DNA of 64,000 bases from CAZOOK01 sp964581385 (GCA_964581385.1 CAZOOK010000019.1:1-64000); one strand, 5' to 3'; counted from the first letter of the stretch, positions 7,867 through 17,826 are shown. Numbers and translations: made by a program. The notes: a model not told the origin generated them from the letters alone.

Positions 7867-8706
7867 TCAGGATGACATCGCTTCCGCGCGCGCTTTCATG
7901 ATCTCTGCAAGATGGTTGACCGGATCGCCCGCCGTGATTCCACCATCAATGGGTAGAACGATGCCCGTAACCTGTGCCGATCGTTGGCTAGCGAGGTACA
8001 GCGCAGCCTGTGCAACGTCTTCCGGTCTGCCATGGCGTTTGAGCGGCTGGTTCGAATCCATTGCGGGACTCACTGCCTTCTTCACTCGCTCGGCCATCTC
8101 CTCGGACATGCCCGGAGCGCCAAAAGATGTCAGCGGTGTACGGATATGCCCGGGCGCCAGGCAGTTCACGCGAATGCCATATTCGGCGAAGTCGATGGCG
8201 AAGGATTTGCTCAACAGAATGATGGCTGCCTTTGTTGCGCGATAGGTCATCAGAGCGTGACCCGGCAGCAAACCGGCAATGGAGGCGCTGTTGATGATGG
8301 CGCCGCCGCCATTCTTGGACATATGCCGGGCGGCACACTGGCTGCCCGCCATCACGCCGAAAAGGTTGATGCCGATGACGCGCTGGAAATCTTTCAGATC
8401 GTCATCCAGAAAGCGGGGATACATCGCGCCGGATATTCCGGCGTTATTGAACATGACGTGCAGTCCGCCGAACCGGGTCACGGCGAAATCAACCAGTTCC
8501 TGAACCTCGCCGGCATTGGAGACGTCAGTGCGCTTGAAAAGAGCCGCTTTGCCGAGCTGTGCCACCAGTTCTTCGCCACGCGCGGTATCGACATCCGCGA
8601 GGACCACGTTGGCCCCTTCCTTGACGAAGAGTTCGACGGTTGCGCGGCCTATACCGCTCGCCCCGCCTGTGACGATCGCAACTTTTCCGGACAGTTCCTG
8701 ACCCAC
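7867..8706 (-). CDS. Short-chain dehydrogenase/reductase
   Basis: This is a classical SDR with cofactor motif TGGASGIG near the N-terminus, NNAG, catalytic Ser in INSAS and Tyr-x3-Lys in YRATK. The C-terminal motif is RVNCLAPGHIRTP. An Asp after the second strand (LADVD) favours NAD(H). I start it at GTG 8706 because GGAGG lies seven bases upstream; the TTG four codons earlier overlaps that site. It would oxidise or reduce an alcohol/ketone of the pathway substrate. It sits between the P450 and ferredoxin genes, so oxidation of the P450-generated hydroxyl is a reasonable guess. Confidence 0.85.
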   Translation of the reverse strand: MGQELSGKVAIVTGGASGIGRATVELFVKEGANVVLADVDTARGEELVAQLGKAALFKRTDVSNAGEVQELVDFAVTRFGGLHVMFNNAGISGAMYPRFLDDDLKDFQRVIGINLFGVMAGSQCAARHMSKNGGGAIINSASIAGLLPGHALMTYRATKAAIILLSKSFAIDFAEYGIRVNCLAPGHIRTPLTSFGAPGMSEEMAERVKKAVSPAMDSNQPLKRHGRPEDVAQAALYLASQRSAQVTGIVLPIDGGITAGDPVNHLAEIMKARAEAMSS

Positions 8707-8798
8707 ATCAGCCTCCAATTTGATTCACGCGAACGCGGGTCTACCGGATTCTCGCAGATTTAAATTTGGGTGAATGCCATGTCGCCACTCGGTATTCG

Positions 8799-10118
8799 TC
8801 ACTTCCTTCGCGAAAATGTCAGCGGCAGGCGCTCCATGGAGTGCGTGGCAACCGTCGGCAGATAGCTGATTTCTTCGACCGGCACGGCGAGCTTGATGTT
8901 GTCGAGCCGCTTTACGATTTCCCTCGCCGCGACCTTGATCTCCATCCGCGCGAGCGAAGCGCCGATACAACGATGAATGCCGACGCCGAAGGCCACATGA
9001 TTGCCGAGGTTGCCGCGGTTCAGGTCGAAGTTCCGTGGGCACGCGAACTGGCTCTCGTCGTCGTTGCCGGACGCGTACAGCACCAGCATGTGCGCGCCCT
9101 TCGGCAGCATCCTGCCACCGAGCTCGACTTCGCGCGTGGTCATCTTGGCGAGGCCGCGGACCGGCGGTTCGATACGCAATAGCTCTTCGACGAAACGGTT
9201 CAGCAGGCGGTCGTCATCGACTGAATCCTGCAAGGTCTTGGCTACCTCGGGCTGGGTCGCCAGGACGAAGAGCAGCTTGCCGATGGCGGTCGCCGTGGTC
9301 TCATTACCGGCGATGATCAGCGCGCGGATCAGCGACACCGCTTCCGCAAAGCTCAGCTTCCCGCCGTCTTCGGTGTGCGCGTGCACCAAGTCCGAGATCA
9401 TGTCCTCCCGCGGCTCAGCTTCGCGCTCCTTCATCTGCGCGATGATGAAATTCTGCAGATCGCAGATCTGCTTGGCGTTCTCGATCATCTGCTCGCGGTT
9501 CTGCATGCGTCCGATCTGCGCCGTGACCGCGCTCGACCAGCGCTGAATTTTGCCAGCATTGAACTGGCTGATGCCCAGCTGCTCGCAGATCACGGAGATG
9601 GTCAGCGGAATAGCGAAATCATTCACGCCGTCGACCACCTGACCGCCGGCTGCCCTGTCCGCGAACTTCTCGATGATGCCTACGATGATGGCCGTGATTC
9701 CCGGTTCGAGGGCCTTCACGCGGTGCGCCGAGAACGCCTTGTCCATCAGCCGGCGAATGCGGGTGTGCTCGGGCGGATCGCTCTTGATGACGTCGGGGAA
9801 GAAACCGCCACCGTCCCGCTCGATGATCTGCTTGAACTCCTCGAAGTAGCCGCTCGCATACTGCGCCGCGTACCCATGTTTGTCGGAGAAAGTGATCGGG
9901 TCGCGCAGGAGCTTGACGATGTCGTCGTAGCGCGACACCAGCCACATGCCCAGCTTCTCGTCGTAGTGCACCGGATCTTCGGCACGCATCGCTTTGAAAT
10001 AGGCGCTGGAATGAGCGAGGATTTTTGGATCCGTCAGCGTGGCATCCGCGAGCATGGAAGCGCTGTGTCCCGCCACCGGGCAGCCGCCGGCTTGTTTTCC
10101 AACCTCGATTGAATCCAT
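8799..10118 (-). CDS. Cytochrome P450 (439 aa)
   Basis: This is a bacterial soluble class I P450. It has I-helix motif AGNETT (270-275), the ExxR of EELLR, and heme loop FGVGIHRCIG with the Cys ligand at residue 384. There is no membrane anchor. ATG 10118 is preferred over GTG 10142 because AGAGG lies about nine bases upstream. The ferredoxin at 7416-7745 in the same block is the natural redox partner, and the AraC gene ending at 10146 is immediately upstream. It likely hydroxylates the isoprenoid ring or side chain; I cannot assign a CYP family securely. Confidence 0.88.
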   Translation of the reverse strand: MDSIEVGKQAGGCPVAGHSASMLADATLTDPKILAHSSAYFKAMRAEDPVHYDEKLGMWLVSRYDDIVKLLRDPITFSDKHGYAAQYASGYFEEFKQIIERDGGGFFPDVIKSDPPEHTRIRRLMDKAFSAHRVKALEPGITAIIVGIIEKFADRAAGGQVVDGVNDFAIPLTISVICEQLGISQFNAGKIQRWSSAVTAQIGRMQNREQMIENAKQICDLQNFIIAQMKEREAEPREDMISDLVHAHTEDGGKLSFAEAVSLIRALIIAGNETTATAIGKLLFVLATQPEVAKTLQDSVDDDRLLNRFVEELLRIEPPVRGLAKMTTREVELGGRMLPKGAHMLVLYASGNDDESQFACPRNFDLNRGNLGNHVAFGVGIHRCIGASLARMEIKVAAREIVKRLDNIKLAVPVEEISYLPTVATHSMERLPLTFSRRK

Positions 10119-10145
10119 TGTTGACGCCTCTTGTCTTTCCACTTC

Positions 10146-11165
10146 CTACTGTGGTGAATTTGCACCGCCGGCAGCGGATGGCTGGTGCTCATGCGGCAGT
10201 TCCGGCACGCCGGAAGCGCGATACTGGCGCGGACTCATATTGAACGCCCGCTTGAACATGCGGCTGAAATGCGCGGGGCTCTTGAACCCGACTCTGTACG
10301 CAATTTCGCTGATGGAAGCCTCGCCAGTCTTTGATGAAGACACCCACTGCCGCGCAATCTTCAGACGCTTGTCCCAGACCAGGGTCGAGAACGGAGTGCC
10401 GTAAATCTTGAGGAGAAAGGATAGATAGCGGGGAGAAATCCCGCAGCCCTTGGCGACGGCCGCGATACTCAGCTTGGGATCGGACAGGTGGACTTCGATG
10501 AACTTGAGAACATCTTGCAGCCGCTTATCTGAAAGCGATTGCCGCGCCGGACCGCAGATGCCGCGATCCTTGGTGGCGTCGCTCAGTACGAGGAGAGCGC
10601 TGTCAACCAGAAGCTGTGCGATGTGATCCGCAACCTCGCCCGCGTCCTCGAAAATATCCGTCAGTATGCGTTCGGCGATGGCAAATTCACGTCCCTGGGC
10701 GGATATGCAGAATCCTGTTTTCACATCCTGGGGAAAGAAGCGCCTCAAGACGTGAGCTGGAACGATGACGTGAAGAACCTCGTGCATCGATTCGGCGTCG
10801 GGCTGGCATTCGATGGAGAACGGCGTCATCGACTTCGTGATCGTGAAGTCGCCCGGCTTGGCAATGCTGTAACCGCACTGATGCGAAACGCATAGAGTGC
10901 CGCGCTTGACGAACCAGAGTACCGCGACGTCGGTCGCGTCTTCCCGGATGTGGGACCAGGACCGTTTGAAGAACAGGCGTGTCTTCGATCTGAGACGAAT
11001 GATCGAACAGCTACCCACCGCCTTCTTATCGGCGCGCACATCGATGACCGAACCTGCTTCGATCGAGTAATCGCCAAGGTAGTATTCTTGATTTCTGGCG
11101 CCTCGAAAGGCGTTCTGACAATCGAGATAATTGCGTTTATCGAATACAAAAAGAGTTTCTGTCAC
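10146..11165 (-). CDS. AraC-family transcriptional regulator
   Basis: The C-terminal about 100 residues form the two-helix-turn-helix AraC domain (SIAAVAKGCGISPRYLS and ISEIAYRVGFKSPAHFSRMF, ending SPRQYRAS). The N-terminal part is a cupin-like sensing domain of the AraC/AraC-binding-like type found in NahR/AlkS-style regulators of aromatic or terpene pathways. GTG 11165 is preferred because GGGAGG lies seven bases before it, although GTG 11186 also has GGAG very close. It is co-oriented with the P450 gene and overlaps its start region. It probably activates the downstream P450-SDR-ferredoxin-KstD operon in response to the substrate. Confidence 0.88.
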   Translation of the reverse strand: MTETLFVFDKRNYLDCQNAFRGARNQEYYLGDYSIEAGSVIDVRADKKAVGSCSIIRLRSKTRLFFKRSWSHIREDATDVAVLWFVKRGTLCVSHQCGYSIAKPGDFTITKSMTPFSIECQPDAESMHEVLHVIVPAHVLRRFFPQDVKTGFCISAQGREFAIAERILTDIFEDAGEVADHIAQLLVDSALLVLSDATKDRGICGPARQSLSDKRLQDVLKFIEVHLSDPKLSIAAVAKGCGISPRYLSFLLKIYGTPFSTLVWDKRLKIARQWVSSSKTGEASISEIAYRVGFKSPAHFSRMFKRAFNMSPRQYRASGVPELPHEHQPSAAGGANSPQ

Positions 11166-11475
11166 TTTTTTACCTCCCCGACTCACAGTCTCCTTTCCAT
11201 TTCCGCGCAGCGGCTTAATCCTTGCTGCGTGTCAAAAGTAGAATGAGCCAGTACAACAGGCAGCGGGCTCAATTGTTTAGCCCCATTCCGTATAAGGATG
11301 TTATCTCCCGGATCGTCCTTCCATCCCCGCATTTTGTGCGATTCCATATACACTTCGCGCATGCTGAATGAGGTTGGAGCGTTGCCTAGCCAGCTGGCCA
11401 CAATACGCAGTGCAGCAATTCGGGTTCAGAGCTCTGTAAGCCCCTCGCAACGATCCGAGTTAGTGTTAACAGGCT
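11166..11475. other. Intergenic region upstream of the AraC gene
   Basis: This 310-base gap separates the end of the CoA-transferase gene from the AraC start. On the minus strand a TTGACA occurs about 60 bases upstream of the AraC start, but I find no good -10 at 17 bases from it. No gene or strong hairpin was seen. Confidence 0.5.
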
Positions 11476-12681
11476 CTAGCGTGTAACCCCTGCATCTGCG
11501 AGTTTCTGCTGCTCGTCGACGGACAGCCCGAGGATATCGCCCAGCACATAAGCGTTGTGTTCACCGAGGCGTGGTGCCGCATCGGTAATGGCGGCCCCTC
11601 TCGACATCTTCCACGAGGGACCCACGATGGTCCTGCTCTGTCCGTCGCGATCCCGCACTTCCAGGAAGAATTCCCTCGCCCAGAGATGCGGATCCGAAAT
11701 CAAATCCACGGAGCTCTGGCTCTTTGCAGCAGCGATGCCGCGCCTCTGTAGCTCGGACACGAGTTCCGCCGCGTCGCGGTTCGCAGTCCACTCTGACACG
11801 AGGCGATCCAGCTGCGTTTCGTGGGCTTTGCGATCGGAATGGGTCTTGAAGTGCGAGTACTGCGCCAACTCCGGTCGGCCCATTGCTTCAGCCAGCGCTT
11901 TCCAGCTGTGATCGGAAGCCACCGCGATGCTGATCCATTCTCCCTCGCGGCACGGATAAGTCCCGTGGGGCGCCATGTCCGGATGCCGGTTACCGTTGCA
12001 TGTTTGCACGGTGCCGTTCAGCGCGAAGTCCATCAACGTGTCCCCGATCATGCTGGTCATGCATTCGACCGCGGAGACATCGATGAATTGGCCGGCCCCA
12101 GTTCGACGGCGATGCATCAACGCGACAACCGCGGCATACGCGGCCGCTGTGCCATAGGTCGAGTCGGCGTAGCGCACATTCATTCCGGCCGGCGGTTCGC
12201 CTTCATAGCCGACCAGTGCACTCAGCCCGCCCAGTGCCGCGAAGCAAGGCGCATATCCTGTTTGATAGCTCAGTGGCCCCTCGCTGCCGTGCATGCCCAT
12301 CGACACGAAGACGATATCCGGCTTGGCTGCCTTTATGGTTTCGTAGCCGAGGCCCAAACGTTTGACCGCTCCGGGCCGCAGGTTTTCGATCACCACGTCG
12401 GATTTGCGCAGCAGGTCAAGAATGAGCGCGATGCCGCCCTTGGACTTCATGTCGATCTGCACGCTCAGCTTCTGCGGATTGACCGCCTGAAACCCCGGAG
12501 CCTTGTTGATGTCGGCAACGCCGTAGGTGCGTGTCACGTCGAGCGACTCCAGGCTCTCCACGCGAATGACCTCCGCGCCAAGGAAGGCCAGGAGCTTGCC
12601 CGTATAGGGGCCGGCCCACACCTTGGTCAGCTCGACCACTCGGACCCCCTGCAAGGGGCCGCCTCGCATCGGACGGATCAT
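11476..12681 (-). CDS. Class III (CaiB/BaiF) CoA-transferase, second gene of pair
   Basis: This 401-residue protein begins GVRVVELTKVWAGPYTGKLLAFLGAEVIRVE, the N-terminal signature of family III CoA-transferases. It carries GAGQFIDVSAVECM at the position of the family's catalytic segment. The residue aligned with the catalytic Asp of formyl-CoA transferase appears to be Glu, which is common in some subfamilies and may mark the less active partner of a heteromer. Its start overlaps the stop of the next CoA-transferase gene as ATGA, so the two are translated together, as in BbsEF-type two-subunit enzymes. It would move CoA onto a carboxylated intermediate. Confidence 0.85.
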   Translation of the reverse strand: MIRPMRGGPLQGVRVVELTKVWAGPYTGKLLAFLGAEVIRVESLESLDVTRTYGVADINKAPGFQAVNPQKLSVQIDMKSKGGIALILDLLRKSDVVIENLRPGAVKRLGLGYETIKAAKPDIVFVSMGMHGSEGPLSYQTGYAPCFAALGGLSALVGYEGEPPAGMNVRYADSTYGTAAAYAAVVALMHRRRTGAGQFIDVSAVECMTSMIGDTLMDFALNGTVQTCNGNRHPDMAPHGTYPCREGEWISIAVASDHSWKALAEAMGRPELAQYSHFKTHSDRKAHETQLDRLVSEWTANRDAAELVSELQRRGIAAAKSQSSVDLISDPHLWAREFFLEVRDRDGQSRTIVGPSWKMSRGAAITDAAPRLGEHNAYVLGDILGLSVDEQQKLADAGVTR

Positions 12682-13871
12682 GAACGATGCTCCTTGCCGT
12701 TCACGTCGATCAACGCGGTCAGCTTTTCAGTGTGCTGGCCCAGGAGCGGCGCCGGACTTTGGATCTTTGCGGGCGTTGCACTGAGCTTGTAGGGCGCGGT
12801 CGGATAGAGCTTCATTCCGAGGATCGGATGGTCCACCTCGGCGAAGAATCCGCGAAACGCGTATTGCGGCGAAGCCTTGAGGTCAGTCGCATTGTTGACC
12901 GCGACGAGAGTAAGCCCCAGCTTCTGGGCGTCCGCCGCTGCCTGGTGTTTATCCTGCGTCTTGAGCCACTCCGCAATATGGTGGCGAACCTGCGCCACGC
13001 GTTCCGGCGTGCACTCGCGCTCCAGCCAGCGGTCGGGAAAGGATTTCATCCACTCCGGGTGGCCCAGCAGCTGGCCCAGTGCGTCCCAGTGCGTCGGCGC
13101 CGACATCCAGATGTAGGCGTAACCGTCGCGGCAGCGAAAGATGCCGGCCGGTCCAAACAAATCGAACGCGCCCCGCTTGGTGCTGACGTCCATGTCGCCG
13201 GCCACCATTTGTCCCAGCACGTAGTCGACGCGGGAAGCGAGGACTTCCTGCTTGGATATTTCGATGAACTGTCCCCGGTTCGAGCTCTCCCGCTCGTAGA
13301 GAGCGGCGACAACGCACATCGCAGCCTCCAGCCCAGACTCGTAACTGGGGAGGAAGCGGCCGGGTCCTTTGAGCGGAGGCATGCTGTCGCCCGCGCCGCT
13401 GGGCGTGTGGTATCCCCAGCCGCTGCTGTGGAACACGTTGAGGTCTTCAGCATGTATGCGATCGTCCGGCGGCGATTGTCCATAGGCCGTAATCGAACAC
13501 AGCACAAGTCCGGGCCGGTGATTCTGGAACGTGACGGGATCCAGGCCCACGCTCTTCAGCCAGCCGGCGGGATGATCGTCGATGACAACATCGACGTAGT
13601 TCAGTAGCTTATTGAGCGCAGCAGTCCCCGCATCGCTCGAGATGTCGAGCGCGATAGAGCTCTTGCCGGTGTTCAGATAGGCGAACAGGCCGCTTCGCTC
13701 AGGTTCTGTCCCCCTGGACGCAAAGGGTCCCAAGCTGCGAGTGGGGCTACCGCGGCCGGGCTTCTCCAGCTTGATGACTTCGGCACCGAAATCGGAGAGG
13801 AGTTTGGCGCAGTATTCGCCGGACACGCTCTCCGACAACTCAAGCACCTTGATTCCGCTTAGGGCTGACAT
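12678..13871 (-). CDS. Class III (CaiB/BaiF) CoA-transferase, first gene of pair
   Basis: This 397-residue paralogue of the downstream gene starts GIKVLELSESVSGEYCAKLLSDFGAEVIKLEKP. It also has NTGKSSIALD and NRGQFIEISKQEV, again with Glu at the usual catalytic Asp position. With its partner it probably forms a heteromeric acyl-CoA transferase. It follows the hyuA gene by 49 bases, so carboxylation and CoA transfer could be consecutive steps. The acyl donor (succinyl-CoA or another pathway thioester) cannot be told from sequence. Confidence 0.85.
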   Translation of the reverse strand: MSALSGIKVLELSESVSGEYCAKLLSDFGAEVIKLEKPGRGSPTRSLGPFASRGTEPERSGLFAYLNTGKSSIALDISSDAGTAALNKLLNYVDVVIDDHPAGWLKSVGLDPVTFQNHRPGLVLCSITAYGQSPPDDRIHAEDLNVFHSSGWGYHTPSGAGDSMPPLKGPGRFLPSYESGLEAAMCVVAALYERESSNRGQFIEISKQEVLASRVDYVLGQMVAGDMDVSTKRGAFDLFGPAGIFRCRDGYAYIWMSAPTHWDALGQLLGHPEWMKSFPDRWLERECTPERVAQVRHHIAEWLKTQDKHQAAADAQKLGLTLVAVNNATDLKASPQYAFRGFFAEVDHPILGMKLYPTAPYKLSATPAKIQSPAPLLGQHTEKLTALIDVNGKEHRS

Positions 13872-13920
13872 TTAATCCACTTCTCTTTGTGACTCCGACG
13901 GGCTTTCCAAAGGAAAGGAA

Positions 13921-15993
13921 TCAAACCCGCGTTAACTCATAGTCTCCCGCATCATCGATGCGAGCTTTCCAACCCGGGTACACCACGATGGTGGTAAAGG
14001 TCTCTTCGATGATCGCGGGACCGATCACTTCATGACCCGGCTTCAGGCTTGCACCAAGGAAGACATTCGTCTCTTTATAGCCGCCACCGAGGTTGGCGCG
14101 ACGTGTTTTTGCGACTTTGGCAGCGACGATCGGAGCGCTGAAGCCCTTGGCGACAACGGGAGAGGGTGTGTAGACGTAAGTTGCGAGACGGACCCCGGTA
14201 ATTTCCGGCATCTCGCCTTCACGCACATGACCGTACTCTTCCATATGCCGCTTGTTGAACGATTCGATCGCTTGCTGTCCTAGGGCGTCGTCAACGAAGG
14301 ACAAATCCCGCAGGCCGTTATGAGTTTTCAAATCAAACGTAAGCGCGAAATTCTGTCCTGCATACCGCATATTCATCTGGTACTTCGCCGTCACCTTGTC
14401 CTGTGAAAAACTGGCGTCCGCGAAATATCTTTCGGCGCGTTCACCCAACTCCTTCCACAGGTTCTTCAGTTTCCCGATATCGAGATTGTTCGCTGGAGAA
14501 ATATACGAGCGCTCTTCATCGATGCTGGGGTTGGCCACCAGTGTGCCCAGAGCCGAGAAGGTGGGTGATGCCTTCGGCACCAGAACTCTGTCGATCCCCA
14601 GATCTTCTGCCTGGATGGCGGCGAAGGCCGGTCCATTGCCTCCGTACGCGAGCATGACCATGTCTTCAGGGTCGAGCCCCTTGCCCGCCACGGTTCTTCT
14701 CACTGCCTGGGACATGTTGGCATTCACCACGCGCCAGCAATCGAACGCAGCATCTTCCGCGTTATAACCCATCTGGTCGCCGAGCTTCTGGAACGCTTCC
14801 TTGACTCCATTTTTGGACAAGGAAAAACTGCCGCCGGCGAATTCTGATTCTGCGGACAAGATGCCCAGCATCAAAAGCGCATCGGTAATGGTCGGTTCCT
14901 TGCCGCCGCGCCCGTAACAGATCGGACCCGGCTGTGAGCCCGCGGATGCCGGGCCAACTTGCAACGCGCCATTGTTGACGTGGCAAATGGAGCCGCCTCC
15001 GGCGCCCAGCGTTTCAACCTTCACCATGGGAACGCCCACCAGATAACGGTGGTGCATGTTCCAACCGGCTTCCGCCGGTGCGGCGCCATTCAAGACGACG
15101 GACATGTCGTAGGAGGTGCCGCCCATATCCACGCACAAGAGATTGGGATAGCCCTTCGCCACGCCGACATGGGCAGATCCGATTACCCCGCCTGCCGGCC
15201 CGGATGCCAGCACGCGAATCGGTGATCCTTTTATGTATTCCTTGGTCATCACGCCGCCGCTGGCCTGCATGACCATCAACTGATTTTTGTACCCGGCCTC
15301 TTTCAAGCGAGCGACCAGCTTTTCCAGATAGGAAGTCACTCTCGGCGCAACGTAGGCGTTGACCACCGTTGTGCTGGTGCGGTCGTACTCAGGGCCGCGG
15401 GACAGTACTTCATGAGACGCCGAGAGGTGAACGCCGGGCATTTCTTCCGCGACGATTTCCGCCACGCGCTTTTCGTGCGCCGGATTCACAAAAGAGAAGA
15501 TCAGAGAGATCGCAACCGACTCCACGTTTTGCAGCTTCAATCTCCGGCAGCACTCGCGCACCGCCTTTTCATCGAGCTCCTTGTATACAGAGCCATCAAA
15601 TAAAATCCGTTCGGGCACGGTTAAGCGCCGTCGCCTCGGCGTGATCTGCTCCGGAGGAGACAAGCGAACATCCCAAATATCTTCCTTGAACCCACGCCGG
15701 TACTCCACTTCATCGCGAAAACCTTCCGTGGTGATCAGACCGGTCAGCGCGCCATTCATCTCGATCAAGGTGTTGTCGGCAATGGTGGTGCCATGCACGA
15801 TGGCATCGCACTGTCCCAGGAAATTACCCAAGGGCATGCGTTCGATTTCGGCGAGCTTCTTGAGCCCCGTCATCACACCAATGGATCGGTCTTCCGGCGT
15901 ACTTAAGTTCTTATGGAGAACCACTTCCGAACCTTTCAGAAGTGCAAAGTCAGTGAAAGTGCCACCGACGTCTATACCTACACGATACCCCAC
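13921..15993 (-). CDS. HyuA-type hydantoinase/oxoprolinase/carboxylase ATPase subunit
   Basis: This 690-residue protein begins YRVGIDVGGTFTDFALL, the actin-like ATPase motif of the HyuA / 5-oxoprolinase A / acetone carboxylase beta family, and contains VHGTTIADNTLIE and LCVDMGGTSYDMS. It starts at GTG 15993 with AAGGAG placed ideally upstream. It pairs with HyuB, encoded 21 bases upstream. Family members use ATP to activate a carbonyl or carboxyl for ring opening, or for carboxylation of ketones (acetone, acetophenone). No small gamma subunit gene as in acetone carboxylase is present. Its place between HyuB and two CoA-transferases favours a ketone-carboxylase-like role over hydantoin hydrolysis, but this is inference. 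Confidence 0.83.
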   Translation of the reverse strand: MGYRVGIDVGGTFTDFALLKGSEVVLHKNLSTPEDRSIGVMTGLKKLAEIERMPLGNFLGQCDAIVHGTTIADNTLIEMNGALTGLITTEGFRDEVEYRRGFKEDIWDVRLSPPEQITPRRRRLTVPERILFDGSVYKELDEKAVRECCRRLKLQNVESVAISLIFSFVNPAHEKRVAEIVAEEMPGVHLSASHEVLSRGPEYDRTSTTVVNAYVAPRVTSYLEKLVARLKEAGYKNQLMVMQASGGVMTKEYIKGSPIRVLASGPAGGVIGSAHVGVAKGYPNLLCVDMGGTSYDMSVVLNGAAPAEAGWNMHHRYLVGVPMVKVETLGAGGGSICHVNNGALQVGPASAGSQPGPICYGRGGKEPTITDALLMLGILSAESEFAGGSFSLSKNGVKEAFQKLGDQMGYNAEDAAFDCWRVVNANMSQAVRRTVAGKGLDPEDMVMLAYGGNGPAFAAIQAEDLGIDRVLVPKASPTFSALGTLVANPSIDEERSYISPANNLDIGKLKNLWKELGERAERYFADASFSQDKVTAKYQMNMRYAGQNFALTFDLKTHNGLRDLSFVDDALGQQAIESFNKRHMEEYGHVREGEMPEITGVRLATYVYTPSPVVAKGFSAPIVAAKVAKTRRANLGGGYKETNVFLGASLKPGHEVIGPAIIEETFTTIVVYPGWKARIDDAGDYELTRV

Positions 15994-16014
15994 AAATTTT
16001 CTCCTTAGAGCATG

Positions 16015-17826
16015 TTATGCAGCTTTCGCGGCTTGCATTTTTTGTCTAAGCACTTGCGTTGCCGCAGCGTCCACCTTGAGATCGTACTTTTCCAACGATC
16101 CGGTCAAGACGACGCCGTACTTTTCATGTGCAGCGCCAACGCTGACATATTCATCCAGCACATCTTCCTTGACGGCTTCTGGATCGCGCTCCAAAGCGGG
16201 TCCAAAGCCGGCGCCGCCACCATGTTGGTAAGCGATGACAGCGCCCGCCGGCAGCTGCGCCTGTGCCGATAATCCAACTTTGTATTCGCTCGGAGTGCCC
16301 ACTTCGAAGCGGCTCGAATAGGGGCTCGCATCTTCACCGCCACACAAACCGCTGAGCGGATGATCTGCCGACACCATCCAAGCCATCGCCATGGTCGGCT
16401 CCAAAACTTTCTTGACGTTGAGACTGCCGGGGCAACCTCGCCACTTCCCGGCACCACCGTAATCGGTAACCATCTCACGACTGATGTTGATGATCGGAAA
16501 ACGCGGCTCCGCGTCTTCCGCCTCTGACAACAACAAATTGCCGAGAGACGCGCACGATGAACCCCAACCATCCACACCTTGTACGGCGGATGCGTCCATG
16601 GAACGGGCGTCGACGCCCTGATCCATCCACATCCGCCCATTCTTGAAGCCGATCACCGCATTGGGCATTCCAATCTTGTAGACCTGGGGTGCTGAGCGCT
16701 CCGGCACGACCTTGGATAGCGCCACACAGACCGCTTCGATGATTTCGCAGGCTGGATGGAAGGATCCGAGCGCCGCAGGTTTGTTAGCGGGCGGGTGGAC
16801 GATCGTATTCTCGGGACAGATGATGTCCACGGCATGAAACAGCCCTTCGTTCTTCACGATGGTCGGATCGATCGCCGCTGCGATTTGCGTCATCACGTAA
16901 CTGCGGCTGTTGCCGAACGTATTCCACACGCCAACCAGTTGGGGACGATCGTCTGAACCGGTCAGATCGACCGTTAATTGGTTGCCTTTAATGGTGCAGG
17001 TCACATGGACTTTGACGTCTTTGGTGCCCAGGGTGTCGTGATCGATGAGCACGGTGGCTTCGTAGGAGCCGTCACGCCACTTTGCAACTTCTTCTCGCAC
17101 ACGTTTTTCCGTGTGATCGATGTTGTAGTTGATCGCCGCTTTGACGACATCGGCGCCCCACTTCCTGATCACCTCCTGAAGGCGCTTTACGGCTAGCTGC
17201 ACGCCGCCGATCATGGCCGCCAGGTCGCCTGCGAACGAGGGGAAGCGGTTATTGCGCTCCAGCAGGTTGATGACGTCTCTGCGTTTCTCGCCGCGATGAA
17301 CCAGTTTGATACAGGGGATCGCCAAACCTTCGGTAAAGATGTCTGTCGCATCGAGCGTGAAACCACCGGGAGTCTTACCGCCGGTGTCACCCTGGTGTGC
17401 TTGCAGGGCTTGAATCAGCACCAGCTCGCCGTTGTCGTCGAATACCGGCGCATAGACGTTGTAGTCCGGCAGATGACCGCCGCCATGGTCCGGATCATTG
17501 CCGACAAACACATCGCCGGGACCCCAGTCATAGTCGTCGCGGTACTCCAACCCGTAACGCACGGTCAGCTGGGATACGAACGTCAGATGAGGAGTGCCAA
17601 TAGAGCCTGCGGCCAAGCGACCGTGGGCATCGATGACGCTGCCGTTGCGTTCATTCGATTGATTAATAATCGGCGACGTTGCCGATCGTCCCAAATGGGT
17701 CGCGGCTTCAAAACACACGGTATCCAAAGCGCCGCCCACAATGCCGGCGGTCACTGGATCGACCGTTGCTGAAGTGGGAAGCGGGTCACGTTTGGCGGCC
17801 AGCTTTTTATTCAACTCAAATGACAT
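16015..17826 (-). CDS. HyuB-type hydantoinase/oxoprolinase/carboxylase subunit
   Basis: The product (603 aa from ATG 17826) has the family signature NDPDHGGGHLPDYN near residue 110 and INQSNERNGSVIDAHGRL. The C-terminal part is rich in GGAGKWRGCPG and GGGAGFGPALERDP, as in HyuB / 5-oxoprolinase B / acetone carboxylase alpha. I start at ATG 17826 because the 22 codons before it look unrelated to the family. It works as a complex with HyuA. It is about 170 residues shorter than acetone carboxylase alpha, so it is closer to hydantoinase B or acetophenone carboxylase subunits. Confidence 0.83.
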   Translation of the reverse strand: MSFELNKKLAAKRDPLPTSATVDPVTAGIVGGALDTVCFEAATHLGRSATSPIINQSNERNGSVIDAHGRLAAGSIGTPHLTFVSQLTVRYGLEYRDDYDWGPGDVFVGNDPDHGGGHLPDYNVYAPVFDDNGELVLIQALQAHQGDTGGKTPGGFTLDATDIFTEGLAIPCIKLVHRGEKRRDVINLLERNNRFPSFAGDLAAMIGGVQLAVKRLQEVIRKWGADVVKAAINYNIDHTEKRVREEVAKWRDGSYEATVLIDHDTLGTKDVKVHVTCTIKGNQLTVDLTGSDDRPQLVGVWNTFGNSRSYVMTQIAAAIDPTIVKNEGLFHAVDIICPENTIVHPPANKPAALGSFHPACEIIEAVCVALSKVVPERSAPQVYKIGMPNAVIGFKNGRMWMDQGVDARSMDASAVQGVDGWGSSCASLGNLLLSEAEDAEPRFPIINISREMVTDYGGAGKWRGCPGSLNVKKVLEPTMAMAWMVSADHPLSGLCGGEDASPYSSRFEVGTPSEYKVGLSAQAQLPAGAVIAYQHGGGAGFGPALERDPEAVKEDVLDEYVSVGAAHEKYGVVLTGSLEKYDLKVDAAATQVLRQKMQAAKAA

